From assembly GCF_003945595.2 (NCBI RefSeq), contig NW_024104446.1, positions 310,001-374,000 of the forward strand: DNA of 64,000 nt, given 5' to 3'. Made by a program: the position numbers and the translations under genes. The stretch is from Pipra filicauda. Lineage: Eukaryota > Chordata > Aves > Passeriformes > Pipridae. Shown here piece by piece: positions 1 to 12,475 of the stretch. The stretch's first letter is position 1; each line of letters starts with the position of its first letter. Below the pieces are notes generated by a model. That model had not been told where the DNA came from, made no database searches, and saw only the letters and a program-made list of their open reading frames with translations.

Positions 1-9
1 TGCAGTTAA

Positions 10-836
10 GTGGCATGGGACGACACTGTTGGAGACCTTCTAAGACACTTGTACTGTCACCAAGGTGTGTTTTGTATGACTGGGGAGTTACAGACCGAAG
101 CCATTTATTGGACTAACTGTGTAAACACTTTCTCTGGCCAGAAATGGCTGGATCAGAATATTCACTGGGCAGGTGTGAGACATACAAGACAACAATTGGA
201 CAAGCTGTTATTATCTGAAAAATACCTGGAATCCAACAGCAAGTAAGAGTGAATACTGAAGATGTAAAATGGTTAGATCAGGCACACAGGGCCTGGCTTT
301 ATCACAGCAGTTCATTAATAAGGAACTGTAAAAAGTACTCTGCTAGAGTGATTCACAAATGCTATCCTATACATGGCAATTTATGATTTGTGAGGTTAAT
401 AATGGCTCCCATGAATAATGACAGTTTATAATCCAACCCAGCAGCATGAAAAGAACAGAATAATTATATCTGTGGTTAACAGAGTTAACCAAGTTAGTGA
501 CAATGATAATCAAACTAAATGTATTCATGATTTTTGGAGACCCCAGCATTTTATATGGACACAAAGAATGGACTACGGGGGTATTATGTTTATGCAGATT
601 AGGAGAGACAAATGGCTGGTAGAACCATATGCTGCAAAGAACTTGCTCTCCACTGTCAGCAACCTCCTAGAAGTTTTTTCTGGAATTTGAACAGCACTAT
701 CTTACAAGAAATTCTCCAGTCTCTTTACATTTTCTCAAGCAATACCAAGGGATGGTGCAACTGCAAGCACCTCTCCCATTGGGCTGGTGCTTTACAAGAA
801 GAGTTGTTCATACTGATTTCTGGCTTATGTGATTGA
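10..836 (+). other. Possible decayed plus-strand coding relic, unidentified
   Basis: Three open stretches (10-246, 418-690 and 612-836) follow one another on the plus strand, with tryptophan- and cysteine-containing translations such as TEAIYWTNCVNTFSGQKWL and NLLSTVSNLLEVFSGI. The composition looks more protein-like than most of the surrounding intron. I do not recognise a family. A broken retroelement or a processed pseudogene is possible, and chance is equally possible. There are no flanking repeats or a tail that I can define. Confidence 0.15.
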
Positions 837-3800
837 TATTACTCAGCCTCACTAACTCTTAACTGCAGTTCTAGTCCTGGACGCAGAGGAGCATTCCCAG
901 CTGTCTTCACTGCACATCCTGAAGGATGCAATGCAGCACAGCCCCATCATTTTCAACAGCTTAAACTGGAAGTGAGGGGAAATCCCTTAAACTGTAAGTC
1001 TTTGCAACCTATTCTGACACTGTCTGAGACTAAGGCAAAACATTATGCTATGCAGATACGTGCAATTCTGCTTTAAAGGTAGCCCTGGGCAATATGTAAA
1101 GTCAGCCTAACCAACAAGGCCCTTTGTCCCCTCCTTCTTTCTAAAAACAAGCATAGAAACTCAGGTTATAACTTTGCTGGATAACAGAAAATCAGGCTCA
1201 ACAATAAAGCAATTTTATGGTAGTCATGACCTCCCTTCTTCTCTTCTTCCCAGTAACTCTCCAGTGGGACACAGTCTATGCCTGTTTCTCTTTTTCCTGT
1301 ATAGGTAAACACTAGCATCACTCCCACTCCTAAATTCATCTCAGTCCAGACTCAATATCTAACTGAGGACAGAATGATTGTCTGCAGCTTATATTTAGCT
1401 TCAAATCTTTATGGTTCTATTTCAGACCTTGCAAACTTATCTATTCTTTTCAGTTGTGCTACTTTACTATAATAAAAATAGCACATAGAAGCATTACCTT
1501 ACCTGTACATCCCTACACAACTGCAACTATAGCAACACTCGGCACCAAAAATTACTAGCATTTTATAACAAATGCATCCTGAGCAGTGGAATTCAAAATG
1601 GGTCTCACTGGCATGTCATTTGTGAAAGACTTGGGCAGCCTGCCCTGTTCCACTGCTTCACTGATATAACGTGCACCAAAAAAACCAGATTATTCAAATG
1701 TCAATCACTGAATGGCATGGCCATGGCACTGGAGGAACAATTTTTATAAACAAGGTATTTTGATTCACTTATTTTGAAAGAAAATCCAGCACAGTATATT
1801 TTTCAAATAGGAAACCAAGCAGATATAACTTAATTAAATCTATATCCAGCATGCGTAATAACATAAACCAGTTGGGCAGAAGAGACAGGGACACTGCTTG
1901 CATTCCTATTTTACAGCCAAGAATGTCTGAAAAGTTGTAACAAAGATCAGTTTTGCTCTGCACTTTGCATTTTTGGAAGTAGCCTGAAGAGGAAGTAACG
2001 ACTATGAAAAACCTTAGAAAAAAACTGAATCCCAGTGGTGAGAGAATTCTGGTTCTGTTGAGCTTGCCAAATCAAAAGACGTATTTATATGTGCATACAG
2101 TCAATTATGGAAGATCTTAAGTTAGAAACCAAGAGCAAAATTACTTAATTCTCATGAAAGACAAACCCTCATGCCCAAGCCACTTCCTGTTTTCCTGATA
2201 ATTAGTACTGAACTCAAAAAGACAAAAGGCATATTTCATGGGAACGGAACACCTAAGAAAATCACAGGTATCATTTTTAATGCAGCTTCTGGCAAGAGAT
2301 ATCTTGCTAACATAGCCAGTTTTACATTGCAATACCAATATTGCAGTATCCTCCAGATCTCACACGTTCACAGCTGACCCACAATAAAGTACCAAAATGT
2401 CTCTGTAAGTTGCTTGCAGCTGCTCCCTTAGCCACTACCTCATTCTCCTTTCTTTCCTAAGAACACTACCTTCTAGGAATGATACTAGTTCTTCTCTATC
2501 TTCACAAAGTTGGGCAATTTCCTGAATAAAATGTAATGTTTGGAAGTAACAATCGTTACAAAAAATGTAGTTTCATTTACAGAGAGCCTGCAACTCTGAA
2601 AGATCCCAGAGAGCCTCATGAACTTTACATATCATATACTGAATATACCAAAGCAGAGAAAAAGAGCCTACTGCAGAAAAAAAGAAAGAAGAAAAAAAAA
2701 AAAGAAAAAAAATCAACAAAAAGGCTGAGATTGACATACAATACTGCCAAACCCCACATTTTATTTTTCTTCAAATTTTAGATCTCAAATGTTTCAAGTG
2801 CCTTCTGAGAGTTTAAGCCATTAGACCGCATTTGGGTCATGTCCTGAAGCTTTGATATTAGACATATTGTTTAAATGAAAGCTGCAATTTAAGCAAAAAT
2901 GACTGATGCCAGAAACATGAATTACAGAAAAAAAAAGTATCTCAAATCCTTGATAGATCTGGCAATAACTACTACATGTAGAGCAGAAAATTAGTACATT
3001 TACAACATATATTTAATGTTGAAGTGGGAGTTTTATTTTATTGTTCTCCTTAAAAACCTAATGATCCAGCACTTTGAGAACTAGCTGAGGGCTGTAACCT
3101 GTCCTTATAGAAGCAAGCTAAAATTTTCAGGCAGTTACATAAGAGGCAGTGGCTAAACCCACCAAGACCTACAGATTTTGCTGGAATTCCCCTTGAAACA
3201 TCCCAGGTAATGGAGTAAACGGCACACCAAAGTTTAACAAAAACTGAAAACTCAAAGACTGGGTTCATCATGAATAAGTAAAAAATACCTCATATCAACA
3301 TTCCCAACATTTGGAATATCAAATGCTTTAACATCACAGGTTGCCTCAGATAAGACTTTTATCTACGTATGAATCTAGAAGGGGATTGTATCAGATGTGA
3401 CAAAACCGGGGATTTTCAGTGTAAAAATAACAAGGGATTTTCAGTCTGCAATTGCAATTTTAAGTTCACCCTTGAAAAGTCAAAATTCAAATTTCCATTT
3501 CTTATGTCTTGTGGATTTGCTGTAATTGCTGACCAGGAAAACTCATAACTGGGAAAACATTTTCTAGTTCAGTAAATGAATCTTTGTACAAGAGACAAAC
3601 TCAGGACAGCAGACTGATACAGCTGAGCAGCACAACTAAAGAGAAAGAGTCAAAATTGAGTCAAAATTCCACATGAGAGTGGAAAAACCAACGATGAAAT
3701 GGACGCAAGAAAAAGGAAAACAACAACAACATAGGTACATGAAATACAGACTAGGGAAAAGGTCTATAAAAAATGCCTTAAGTGGAGGGTAGTTGATAGA

Positions 3801-5067
3801 GAAATGGAGTTATGAGCAAACAAACTGGGGTTTGTGGTTCAGGTTGAGGAGTAGTTGCTGGGTTTTTTCTTCCCATTCTTTGTAAAGAGGTAGAATGGCA
3901 TTGATATAAGTTCACAGCATGCTGGTAATCAAACCACTCATTAGCATCTAGAACTGACTGTTTAGACACAAAAAGAGGGGAAAAAAACTTAGTGAAGACT
4001 TAATTCAGAGTTTAAAGATATTATCACTCCAGCTTTTGTCATTATAAAAATGCATCACTTAGTCCTAATCTTGATTTCCTGTCTCATCCCAAGACTCTTC
4101 AACTGCCTGGACAGAAAGTCCCAGAGGTGGCACAGAAACAGTACACCTGCCAACACAGCTTTCTCACGAATATACACACAGCCTCTGCACCAGAAATTCT
4201 TGTTTCTTGCCTATTTATCAAGGAAAGCGTTAAGGGTAGGATTGAAGCCAGTTCATTAAGTGTATCAAAGACAAATTCACAAATCTGGTCAAAGCAGATG
4301 CCTTGTGGCAGGCAGAACACAACCTTCTGGCACCTCTTCCTGCTGGAAAGGAATAAGCTGTATTTATATGCTTTTTCCCCAGTTCTAACCAACATTGCTA
4401 AGATAACTTTTTTGCCAGATACTATTAAAATAACTACAATTGTGAAAGGAATAAGGTTTCTATGGAATAACAGGATAGAATGGACTGAAAGAAACATCTT
4501 TAAAGCTGTTCATAATTAACTTCAATGTGTTATTTCTCCTACTTGACAAGTTGCTCCACTTCAGTACGTTATTGTTCTTAGTACTCTATGTTTTATGCTC
4601 TACTTATCTATTTTAACTCTTCCTTTAAGCACAATAAGCTATTCCAGTACAAAACAAGATACACTAACTGTACTTTCCATGACAGGTCTACACATTCCTC
4701 TGGTCTAGCTTTAAAGATGTGGGGAAATGTCTGAAACACTGTACACTTTTAGTGAGGTTCCAAAACTCTAAAAATCTTATAACTGTAGATTCTTATCAAG
4801 ATAAGAATGTACTGACTATAATTACCTATTTCACATACATTTTTTACTTAATATAATTTTTTATAAACCTAAAAAAAAAAAAGACAACTACAGAGAGCTA
4901 TCCAGTTTCTCTTGACTTATTTTTTTTAAGTCTGTAGTATCTGCAAAACATTACTAGTATTTGTGATGTAATTCTTAACAAAAGTCTAAGTAATACTGAA
5001 ATTTCCTAAGAAATGTAAGGAACATTAGATTCACCACTGTTTGACCATTTGTCAGGTCAAACATAAA

Positions 5068-5098
5068 ATAAAAACAAAACAAAACAAAAACCAAAACC
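5068..5098. repeat. AAAAC-type simple repeat
   Basis: A short run of imperfect AAAAC units lies about 70 bases from the donor of the exon at 5167-5260, on its 3' (intron) side. On the gene strand it is T/G-rich. No function is implied. Confidence 0.8.
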
Positions 5099-5166
5099 AG
5101 GGGAAAAAGTGATTATACACCAGTCATGAATTGCAATATCTTTGGGCTAAATTTAATTGTACTCAC

Positions 5167-5260
5167 AGTTGACACTGATCTCCTTTGATTCCCTTAGTTG
5201 TGCAGAAGCATTTTCCTGTTTGCATGTGACATATATTTGCATGTCCGCTGCATGTGCAAG
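5167..5260 (-). CDS. ATRN: ATRN exon: second laminin-type EGF module, N-terminal part
   Basis: This 94-base exon encodes CTCSGHANICHMQTGKCFC followed by TTKGIKGDQCQ and the first two bases of a leucine codon. It is the first two-thirds of a laminin-type EGF domain. The remaining cysteines must come from the next exon, which in attractin continues CDSENRYVGNPLRG. I do not find that exon between 1 and 5166. The acceptor is ...ttttgattttacag and the donor is CAACT followed by gtgagtac. Entry is phase 1 and exit is phase 2. SGHANICHMQTGKC fits ATRN better than the NGHASLCNTNTGKC remembered for ATRNL1. It is too short to stand out as an open frame and was found by following the gene. Confidence 0.96.
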
Positions 5261-8200
5261 CTGTAAAATCAAAATGGAAAAGTGAGATTTCTTCACCCAT
5301 ATCATACTTTAGAACTAAAGGAAGTTTCATACATTTTAATACTTCATCCTAAACATATTTCCTGCAAGTTGCCTTAAAATATATATCTATTACTATGTCA
5401 ATTATAAGGTTTTTTTCAGGAAATTTCACTAGCACATCACTTAGTTTATTTTCTGCAGAGTTAACAACTATTCCTGTGTCATTAAGGGCTCTCCTCCACA
5501 CCATAAATAACAGCAGTCTGAGAATAGCCATTAAAATCTACTGTTTCAATGCGCAAGAGAAAAAATTATCAATAATAGGTATTTTCTGGTCAGGGTGAAA
5601 TCCTAACCAATGACAAAATTCATTTAGTTTTAAATGTCTAAAGTATTATTGCACATGTTTGGTAAAATATCTAATATAACTTGAATTCTTCCTTTTGACA
5701 AAAGCGAACAAAAAGAAAACTTTGAAACCATTTAAACAGGGTTAATACTACTAGTCTACAACAAGAATGTCATAGAAGCAAGAAACAGGCAACTTTACAA
5801 GCTTCAGAAATTTGAACAGAAGGAGAGTCACAGGAACATCATCATTACTGTACTCCATGTTAAGCTCAGTGGCTGAAGTAATTCTCTCCACAATGGTCTG
5901 CTCACGGCCACTCTTGTTGCCTCAGAGATTCTCACCTCAAAACAAATCTTCACACTCCCAAACCTTGAGCTTTCTTTTTGCTTTTTCTTCCCATGTTTAT
6001 TTGATTTATTACCTTGTTTGGGGAGCCATCTTTTTTTCCCAACCAAGCATTCAAAACTTAATAATGTCTCTCTGGGAAATGTGTCAGTACATCTCCTCAT
6101 CATACCAGAATGCAAACATTCACAGTACACTCAAAGTCTTTCTTTATTACAAAGTAACTCTGAACCTACCTTGATGATCATATTATGCTTTCATTGAAGT
6201 TTGCATTATGACTAAGATAAAAGATTTAATATATGGGGTCCTGCTTGGGAACAGATATGACAGTAAGTGGTGACCTTGTATAAGATAAAACTTTATTCTC
6301 GACTTTCTAATCTAATATTGAATTGCTAACAGAGAGATTGAGTTTTAATGTTCTTATTCTACTGGTAAGGAATAACACACAATGAATCCTTCTGTGAGTG
6401 TCCCATCACATACACACTTCCACCCGTCTGCCACAGCCTAAGACAACTAGAGAAAAAGGTAATAGACAGAATAGAACCACAATTAAATGTAAGATAGTAT
6501 TGACAGAATATGTCAATGTCAGGACTTCAATGGTTTGTTCTGCCCTCAGAGCTTATTAAATAGCCAGCTGAAGCTGAAGGAGCAATTCTTACTAAGGAGG
6601 GGTTAGGCATTCAAAGTGTCTGCAAGAAACACATACTAGAAATTTCTATGCAGCACATAGTGATGTGTGATGTTTTTCTCTCTTCCATAACACAACACTC
6701 CTGAGAAATACCTACAGTTACCACACAGTCCTACATTTTGCAATTTTGCTGTCATCTTGACAATCTACAATAAGTGTTCACTGAAGTGTTCCTACTATAT
6801 AATCAGTTATGTTTTCCTAAATCCATTCATGTTTTCCACTCTACATTTATGGAATGATTATTTAGGCACTTTAAGCTGGAAAAGCCTCTTCACGAAAGCT
6901 AATTTTAATTGTGTAAATCTTTGCTATACTTTCAGTGAAAAATAAAGAATATATTCTTAACAGCTTATTCTGATTATGGTTAATTGCTCTTAATGGCAAT
7001 GAATCATTATAAGACAGCACAAAAGTTATAAAGGAACTAATAGGGTGAATTCCAAATCATATTCCAAAAAGTGTCAATATATTGACAAATATAGAAGCTA
7101 TTGCCACCTAACCTTAATTGGTTACTCCCACAATTATTGCTCACTTAATAGGAAGTAGATCACAAATGTGAAAGTGAAACTTCCTTCACTTGAGTAGCTT
7201 TTTTAGTAAAATTATTTAAGCTCAAAGCTATAAAAGCCTTTGGACACCATGCATCTTTATCACCTTCTTGAGGAAAAAAAAAAAAAAAGAAGTAAAAACG
7301 GATTATACAGTAAAAGTAACAGATGTAGCTATATGAGACTGCGGAAAACCACTTCCTTTGTCAGTTCAGACACGACTTGTATACCCAGTCCATGAAATGA
7401 TGGATAAATCAAACTTTTCAGCAGTACTTGTCGCCAGGGACATCTAAATCAAATCAGCACCTATACGGGGCCCTTTAGTGTTCTACGTGCTCACTCACAC
7501 GGCAATTCACAACTAAACCAGTCAGGAGACTCCTTCCATTTAAACTGCATCATGTTTTACACTTTGTCTTTGGAATTTCCAGGATTCTGGAGTGTCATTA
7601 CCTAACACAAATATCTGAAAAAATTAATTTTCCCATAGACCCCTGTCTACATTCTGACCTGTCTGTATTTACAGCCCACACAAATAACAGATACATGCAT
7701 AATTTGGTCTCTCTCACTGAAAGGATAGATTCACATCACCAAAGACACCAACATGGCTGCTCTACCTCACCTGCATTTTCATGACACATATGAAGCTTCT
7801 CTAGTGCTAAGGTCAGTATGGATAGAAGAGGAGAAGAAAGGAGGAGTTCAGAGGTCTGATATTTGTTTTCTGGATTCTTTATCAATGAAACAGCTATCTC
7901 TGACAAGCCCAGCAGCTAATTTTCTTCTATTAGAGGATGAAGACAAATTAGTCTCATTGAGAAATTTCCTAGTGATTTAACTGTTCCCTGGATAACACCT
8001 TGAAAAAGGACAACACCTTTGTATTTACATTTTTAAAATCTCATCCGGACAATTTTTGTTTCACAGCAATGAACGCATATTTTAATTAATCTCAGGCTTA
8101 CAAGTCTGTAATCAAAAATGGATTCCTACCTATCTGTGGTTCTCTATGTGGAGAGTAACCAAAGAAAACCCCAAACATATAAACTATCATTGCTGTTACT

Positions 8201-8280
8201 GAAGCAAATGTGAATACATGTGATCAAACAAATGCAGTAGCGGAAGTAGGACGATACTGTAGTACATTCAGTGGAAAAAA

Positions 8281-8299
8281 TATTAATATTAATATTAAT
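8281..8299. repeat. TTAATA-type simple repeat
   Basis: About three copies of a TTAATA-type unit lie just downstream of an A run in the 18-kb intron. Confidence 0.8.
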
Positions 8300-8741
8300 C
8301 TTTTTGTCTCACTGCAGGTTTTTTTTCCATTGGCCTAGTTGTGAATAACAAAAAAGAAATTAAAAGTTCTGAATACGAAGTATATTTATTCATTAATAAA
8401 TATTAACTTAAAGCTGCATTTGATTTCACAATAAAAAAAGATTTACATTCTTTCTTTACTTTGATATTTCCATACTCCTCTTTAACTATTTTCTTCAATA
8501 TTTTCTACTTGGTTTTCTCTGCTTAACTACTCTTAGTGAATGGTTTATCTTCTGATAGTACTGTAAGTCAACAGTTAAAACTGTAGCTAAGGTAGTATCT
8601 CTCACAGCCTAATGCCAGTAGAAATATGCCAAGTCTTGGAATTAGTTTTAAAAGCATATTTTGTACCAATCACTGTCAGTTGGCAGAACTCAGCATAAGA
8701 GATGCAATTCATATTTTCTACATTTTTTGAGGTCCCACACT

Positions 8742-8948
8742 TCAATTTCTTCACTGAAAGGGTTGTCAAGTATTGCAACAGGCTGCCCAGGGAAGCAGTG
8801 GAGTCACTGCCCCTGGAGGGATTTAAAAGATGGGTAGATGTGCCATCTGGGGACATGGTTTAGTGTAGGGCTTGGCAGTGCTGGGTTAATGGTGGACTCG
8901 ATCATCTTAAGAGGTCTTTTCCAGCCTAAATGATTCCATGATTCCATA
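8742..8948 (+). mobile_element. CR1 LINE 3' fragment, plus orientation
   Basis: The text carries the familiar CR1 3' region: a TTTCTTCACTGAAAGGGTTG-like start, CAGGCTGCCCAGGGAAGCAG, GTGGAGTCACTGCCCCTGGA, then TGGACTCGATCATCTTAAG, AGGTCTTTTCCAGCC, and a terminal near-duplicate of the octamer ATTCCATG. CR1 elements are the main LINEs of birds. They insert truncated at the 5' end and have such octamer tails instead of poly(A). This copy is in opposite orientation to ATRN and lacks any coding part. Its 5' limit is approximate. Confidence 0.93.
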
Positions 8949-11122
8949 TACTCTGTGCTGCACCTTTGGATAGAAACAGTGAGTTCAGCCCAACTTCAAG
9001 AGTCTTCCCATACTACTGCGTACATTCATCTCCAACATGGGTTTGTATTATGCATACATGCCTTTGTTTTAACAGTTATTTTAAACACTTAATTACCATG
9101 CAAACTTGTTATCAATAATTACATATTTTAAATAAATAAATACTCTTTTGCTTACAATAAAAAAATCACTAAAATATAGAATTTAAATGTATTTTGGGGT
9201 TTTTTTTACATATTAAATGAAATTATGTCATTAGAGCTTTGAAAACAACAAGAAAAAACCCACCCTGGCAATATCTACTCTAATTTTAGGGAAAGAGCAG
9301 CTCACGATACTCTTTTGTACAACATGCAGATTCTAAGTGGAACAGAAATATTATATGAAAAAATACAATCCAGTGGAGTAAATCCATACCAAAAATCACA
9401 ACACTACAGAATTTATTTAATAATAAATCCACAGTATGATTGATTCTGAGATGCTAGCTCAGCATATGTATGTTCTTGCTGATGCTGACAACAAAAGAAT
9501 ACCCACCACTATTTCCATGAAGCATGCATTTTAAACAATTGAATTTAAAAATACTTATTGCTTAGCCCCCATCTCCAACACAAAGCTGCAAGCACAATTT
9601 TTCTCTCAAACAGATCTCACTACAAATCGTACTTTAATACGTTTGCTTACATGAAAGATTGCTAAACCAGTAGCTGCACATGGATAATTACTTTAAGACA
9701 CCTTGCTAATGTTTTTAAAAGGAAGCTGTAGCAATGGCATTAAATACTGAGGTATACTACTTTGTTAATTTTGGTAACATGCAAGGCATAAGTTCCATCA
9801 AAAAAAAAAAGAGATATAGTCTTGCTCATGCAAATAGGTTAAGTAAGAAATACCAAGTATAAACTTATACTAAATCCAACACTTTAATGCTCTATTTCAC
9901 TGTAAATGTTCACCTATATTATCCATTAGTCTACTCATATGAGAACTGCCCTACAGAGACTATTTTCTACATTAGTAATATTGCAAAACTGTCTAGTCAC
10001 TTAATTTTCTAGAAATGTGTATTTAGCTAGAAGCCCCTGATACACTTTGAGCATTCAACAATTACTTTTATAGGAAATACACACATTCAACCCTTGAGAC
10101 AGGCAATGTAAAAGCAGACAGATGTGCCCAATAACACTTTTGCAATATCACTAATTGAGTAGCATTAAAATTAAGCTAAAGAACTTCTGTGAAGCCATGA
10201 GCAATAAAAATAAAAGTACGAAAAAAAAAGGAAAAAAATGCTATTAGAAAGGACATGCAAAAATGGAACTGTCATTGTATAGTAACACAATTAACCTTCA
10301 TAATAAATCAGTCTCATTGGACCAATTTGCACATATATGTATCACTGATTTTATTTTCATCCCTCTTAGTTTATCTTACAATTTATCTTTCTTTGGTCTC
10401 CAAACCAATTTATTTTTTATAGTACCATATTAGCACAGAAAAGAAAAAACCATGTGTATTAACACAGTACTAAGGACTGTGAGACATACAAAAAAGGTGA
10501 ACAGAAAAGACATACTTTCAGGATTCCATATCACCAAGATATGGAATTTGCATAGGCAAAATATGCAGGAATCAACCACCAACCACCTAAATCGCTTATA
10601 TAAGCCTGTATCACATATGTACCATTTAAAGCAAGATAGATAAGCATTTTACCAGACCAATACTGGATATAAATTTGTTCTGGAAAAGACAGGTATGCCA
10701 AATCACCCTGGCAGACATTTCTGTAAAATTAGACACAATTTTTTGAGCAGTTGTCCCAGACCACAGCCTGCCCTCAGCTCTTCCTTGGCATTTTAGAGGC
10801 TTAACCTGGCCTCTAAGGCATTAATCTGGCATTACAGAAATGCTCTTCTCAGCCACTTCCCATTCAAAAAAAGCAATTCACCCAAGCCTAAATGTGATTT
10901 TATCTTTTTTTCTGGAATTTATAGCCATAGCAAAACACAGAGAATTTCACTCAACCGTGAACTAAGTCTGAGATCAGGGGACTGCTAATCAGACAGTTAC
11001 TTTTTCCTGAAAAGTAACACCATGTCACACAGTCAAACAACCTGGAAATCCCAAGTGTCATTTCCTTAGCCTTCTGGATTGACACATACATACCAGAAGT
11101 AGGACATTTATCCTAATAACCA

Positions 11123-11144
11123 CCCCCCCCCAAAAAAAAAAAAA
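11123..11144. repeat. Poly-C followed by poly-A homopolymer tract
   Basis: About nine C residues are followed by about thirteen A residues. This is low-complexity sequence in the 18-kb intron. Confidence 0.85.
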
Positions 11145-12452
11145 TCTGGGAAACAGTAAACAGGCTGATTTTCTGATGCAGAAAACAAAATTTAGTTTGG
11201 CTACACCAACACAAATCCTATGGCAACCTCAACAATTTAAAGGCTTGTATCTGTTCTTTAGCCATTTTTACTGTGGTAGAATAGCTCTACAGTGCTTGTA
11301 TTTCATTATTCCTTGAGTTTAAAGCATTCATCCAGAAAAGTGAACTGATTTTTTTTTTGTTTATTTGTAATAAATACCTCTCAAACAATCATACTAAAGC
11401 TGTCTTTAATCATCAGGAACTAACAGCATAGAGACAGCTTGGAAAACCATAATTCTGTTTTATACAAGCAGATAATGAAAATGCAACACAGAAGATCAAC
11501 ACTGAAAGACAGGATATTTTTTCTCATTAGGAACTGAGTAGAATCTTAAACAATTAACAAGAGTCTTGCTGTGCCTGAATCTTTCATGCCAATACTGAAC
11601 CATAGTACAGAATTTTTATAGCCTGCTTTTGGAATCAGTTAGAAATAATGTGCACAGTGGAGAGTATTTTCTGTCAAAAAAACATGCTGAACCAAAGTAT
11701 TTCCATGTAAACTCATGAAATACAGTAGCACCAATTTCATTTGCTCCATGTAATCTGTGTGAAAAACTGAAACTTCTATACTAACTAAATTAAAAAATTC
11801 CAGTGAAAACATTAATAGGAGCACTTCATTTGGAGAGAAGATAATGTGTCATACTTATCAGTTTCCTTTTCATTCATTTATTCTTTTAATTTCTAACTAT
11901 AATACATTACCAAGAAATAAATAGCCTACAAATTTTACAGTGGGTAAAGCTGCAGATTTTGAGAGTCCAACTCAAAAACTGAACTCTTTATCAGATGTAT
12001 AGGATAGTTCTTCAAGTATCTAAGCATTTAAAGAGATCTTTCTTTCACAAGCGTACAAGATGTAAAATATTATTCCTTAAATTACTCATAGTTTTCTCAG
12101 ATGAAGAGATTTCTCACATGAAAACATAAGAGAAAATTAGAATTAATTAAAAAATAAGTAATTTCAGATCTGACAGACTAAATTTTTTATTAGGTTTAGT
12201 AAAAAAACTAAAAGAGTGGGTTTTGATGTTTAGTTATTTTTAAAGCAAAAATACAAAATTATGATATTGGATGCCTTCATCTTTGCATATCCAAACTAAG
12301 TGTTTAAGATTTTTTTAGACACTAAAAGGCTTAGTACTTTTTTTTTCAGTTAAACTGTGTCTTTTTAAATTTTTCTTGAGAAAGACAGCAGTTTCTCTAC
12401 TGACTATCTTGGAAATTTGGCCCAAAACCTCCTTTCATCAAAAGGATGCTAC

Positions 12453-12475
12453 TCCCCTCCCCCCCCCCCCGCCCC
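12453..12475. repeat. C-rich tract (G-rich on the ATRN strand)
   Basis: Four C, a T, a run of about twelve C, a G and four C occur in AT-rich surroundings. On the minus strand, which is the sense strand of ATRN, this gives a G-rich run that could fold as a G-quadruplex in DNA or in the pre-mRNA. That is an inference from base composition only. Confidence 0.8.

Larger units (their letters stand above)
1..5166 (-). other. ATRN: ATRN intron, 5' part (continues beyond position 1)
   Basis: This is AT-rich intron sequence. I see no further attractin exon; in particular the expected continuation of the EGF domain is absent. It holds a weak coding-like plus-strand stretch (10-836), a purine-rich A/G tract near 2680-2720 and an AAAAC-type simple repeat at 5068-5098. 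Long overlapping frames at 4099-4519 look like chance. Confidence 0.8.

Noticed and set aside
1600..1680. CR1-like wording (GGGCAGCCTGCCCTGTTCCA)
   Set aside because: Only about 30 bases resemble CR1 and no tail or second block is present, so it is too short to call.
4099..4519. Two overlapping open frames of about 130 codons, one on each strand
   Set aside because: They are the longest in the window but overlap antisense, have no recognisable domain, do not join attractin in frame and sit in ordinary intron. Probably chance.
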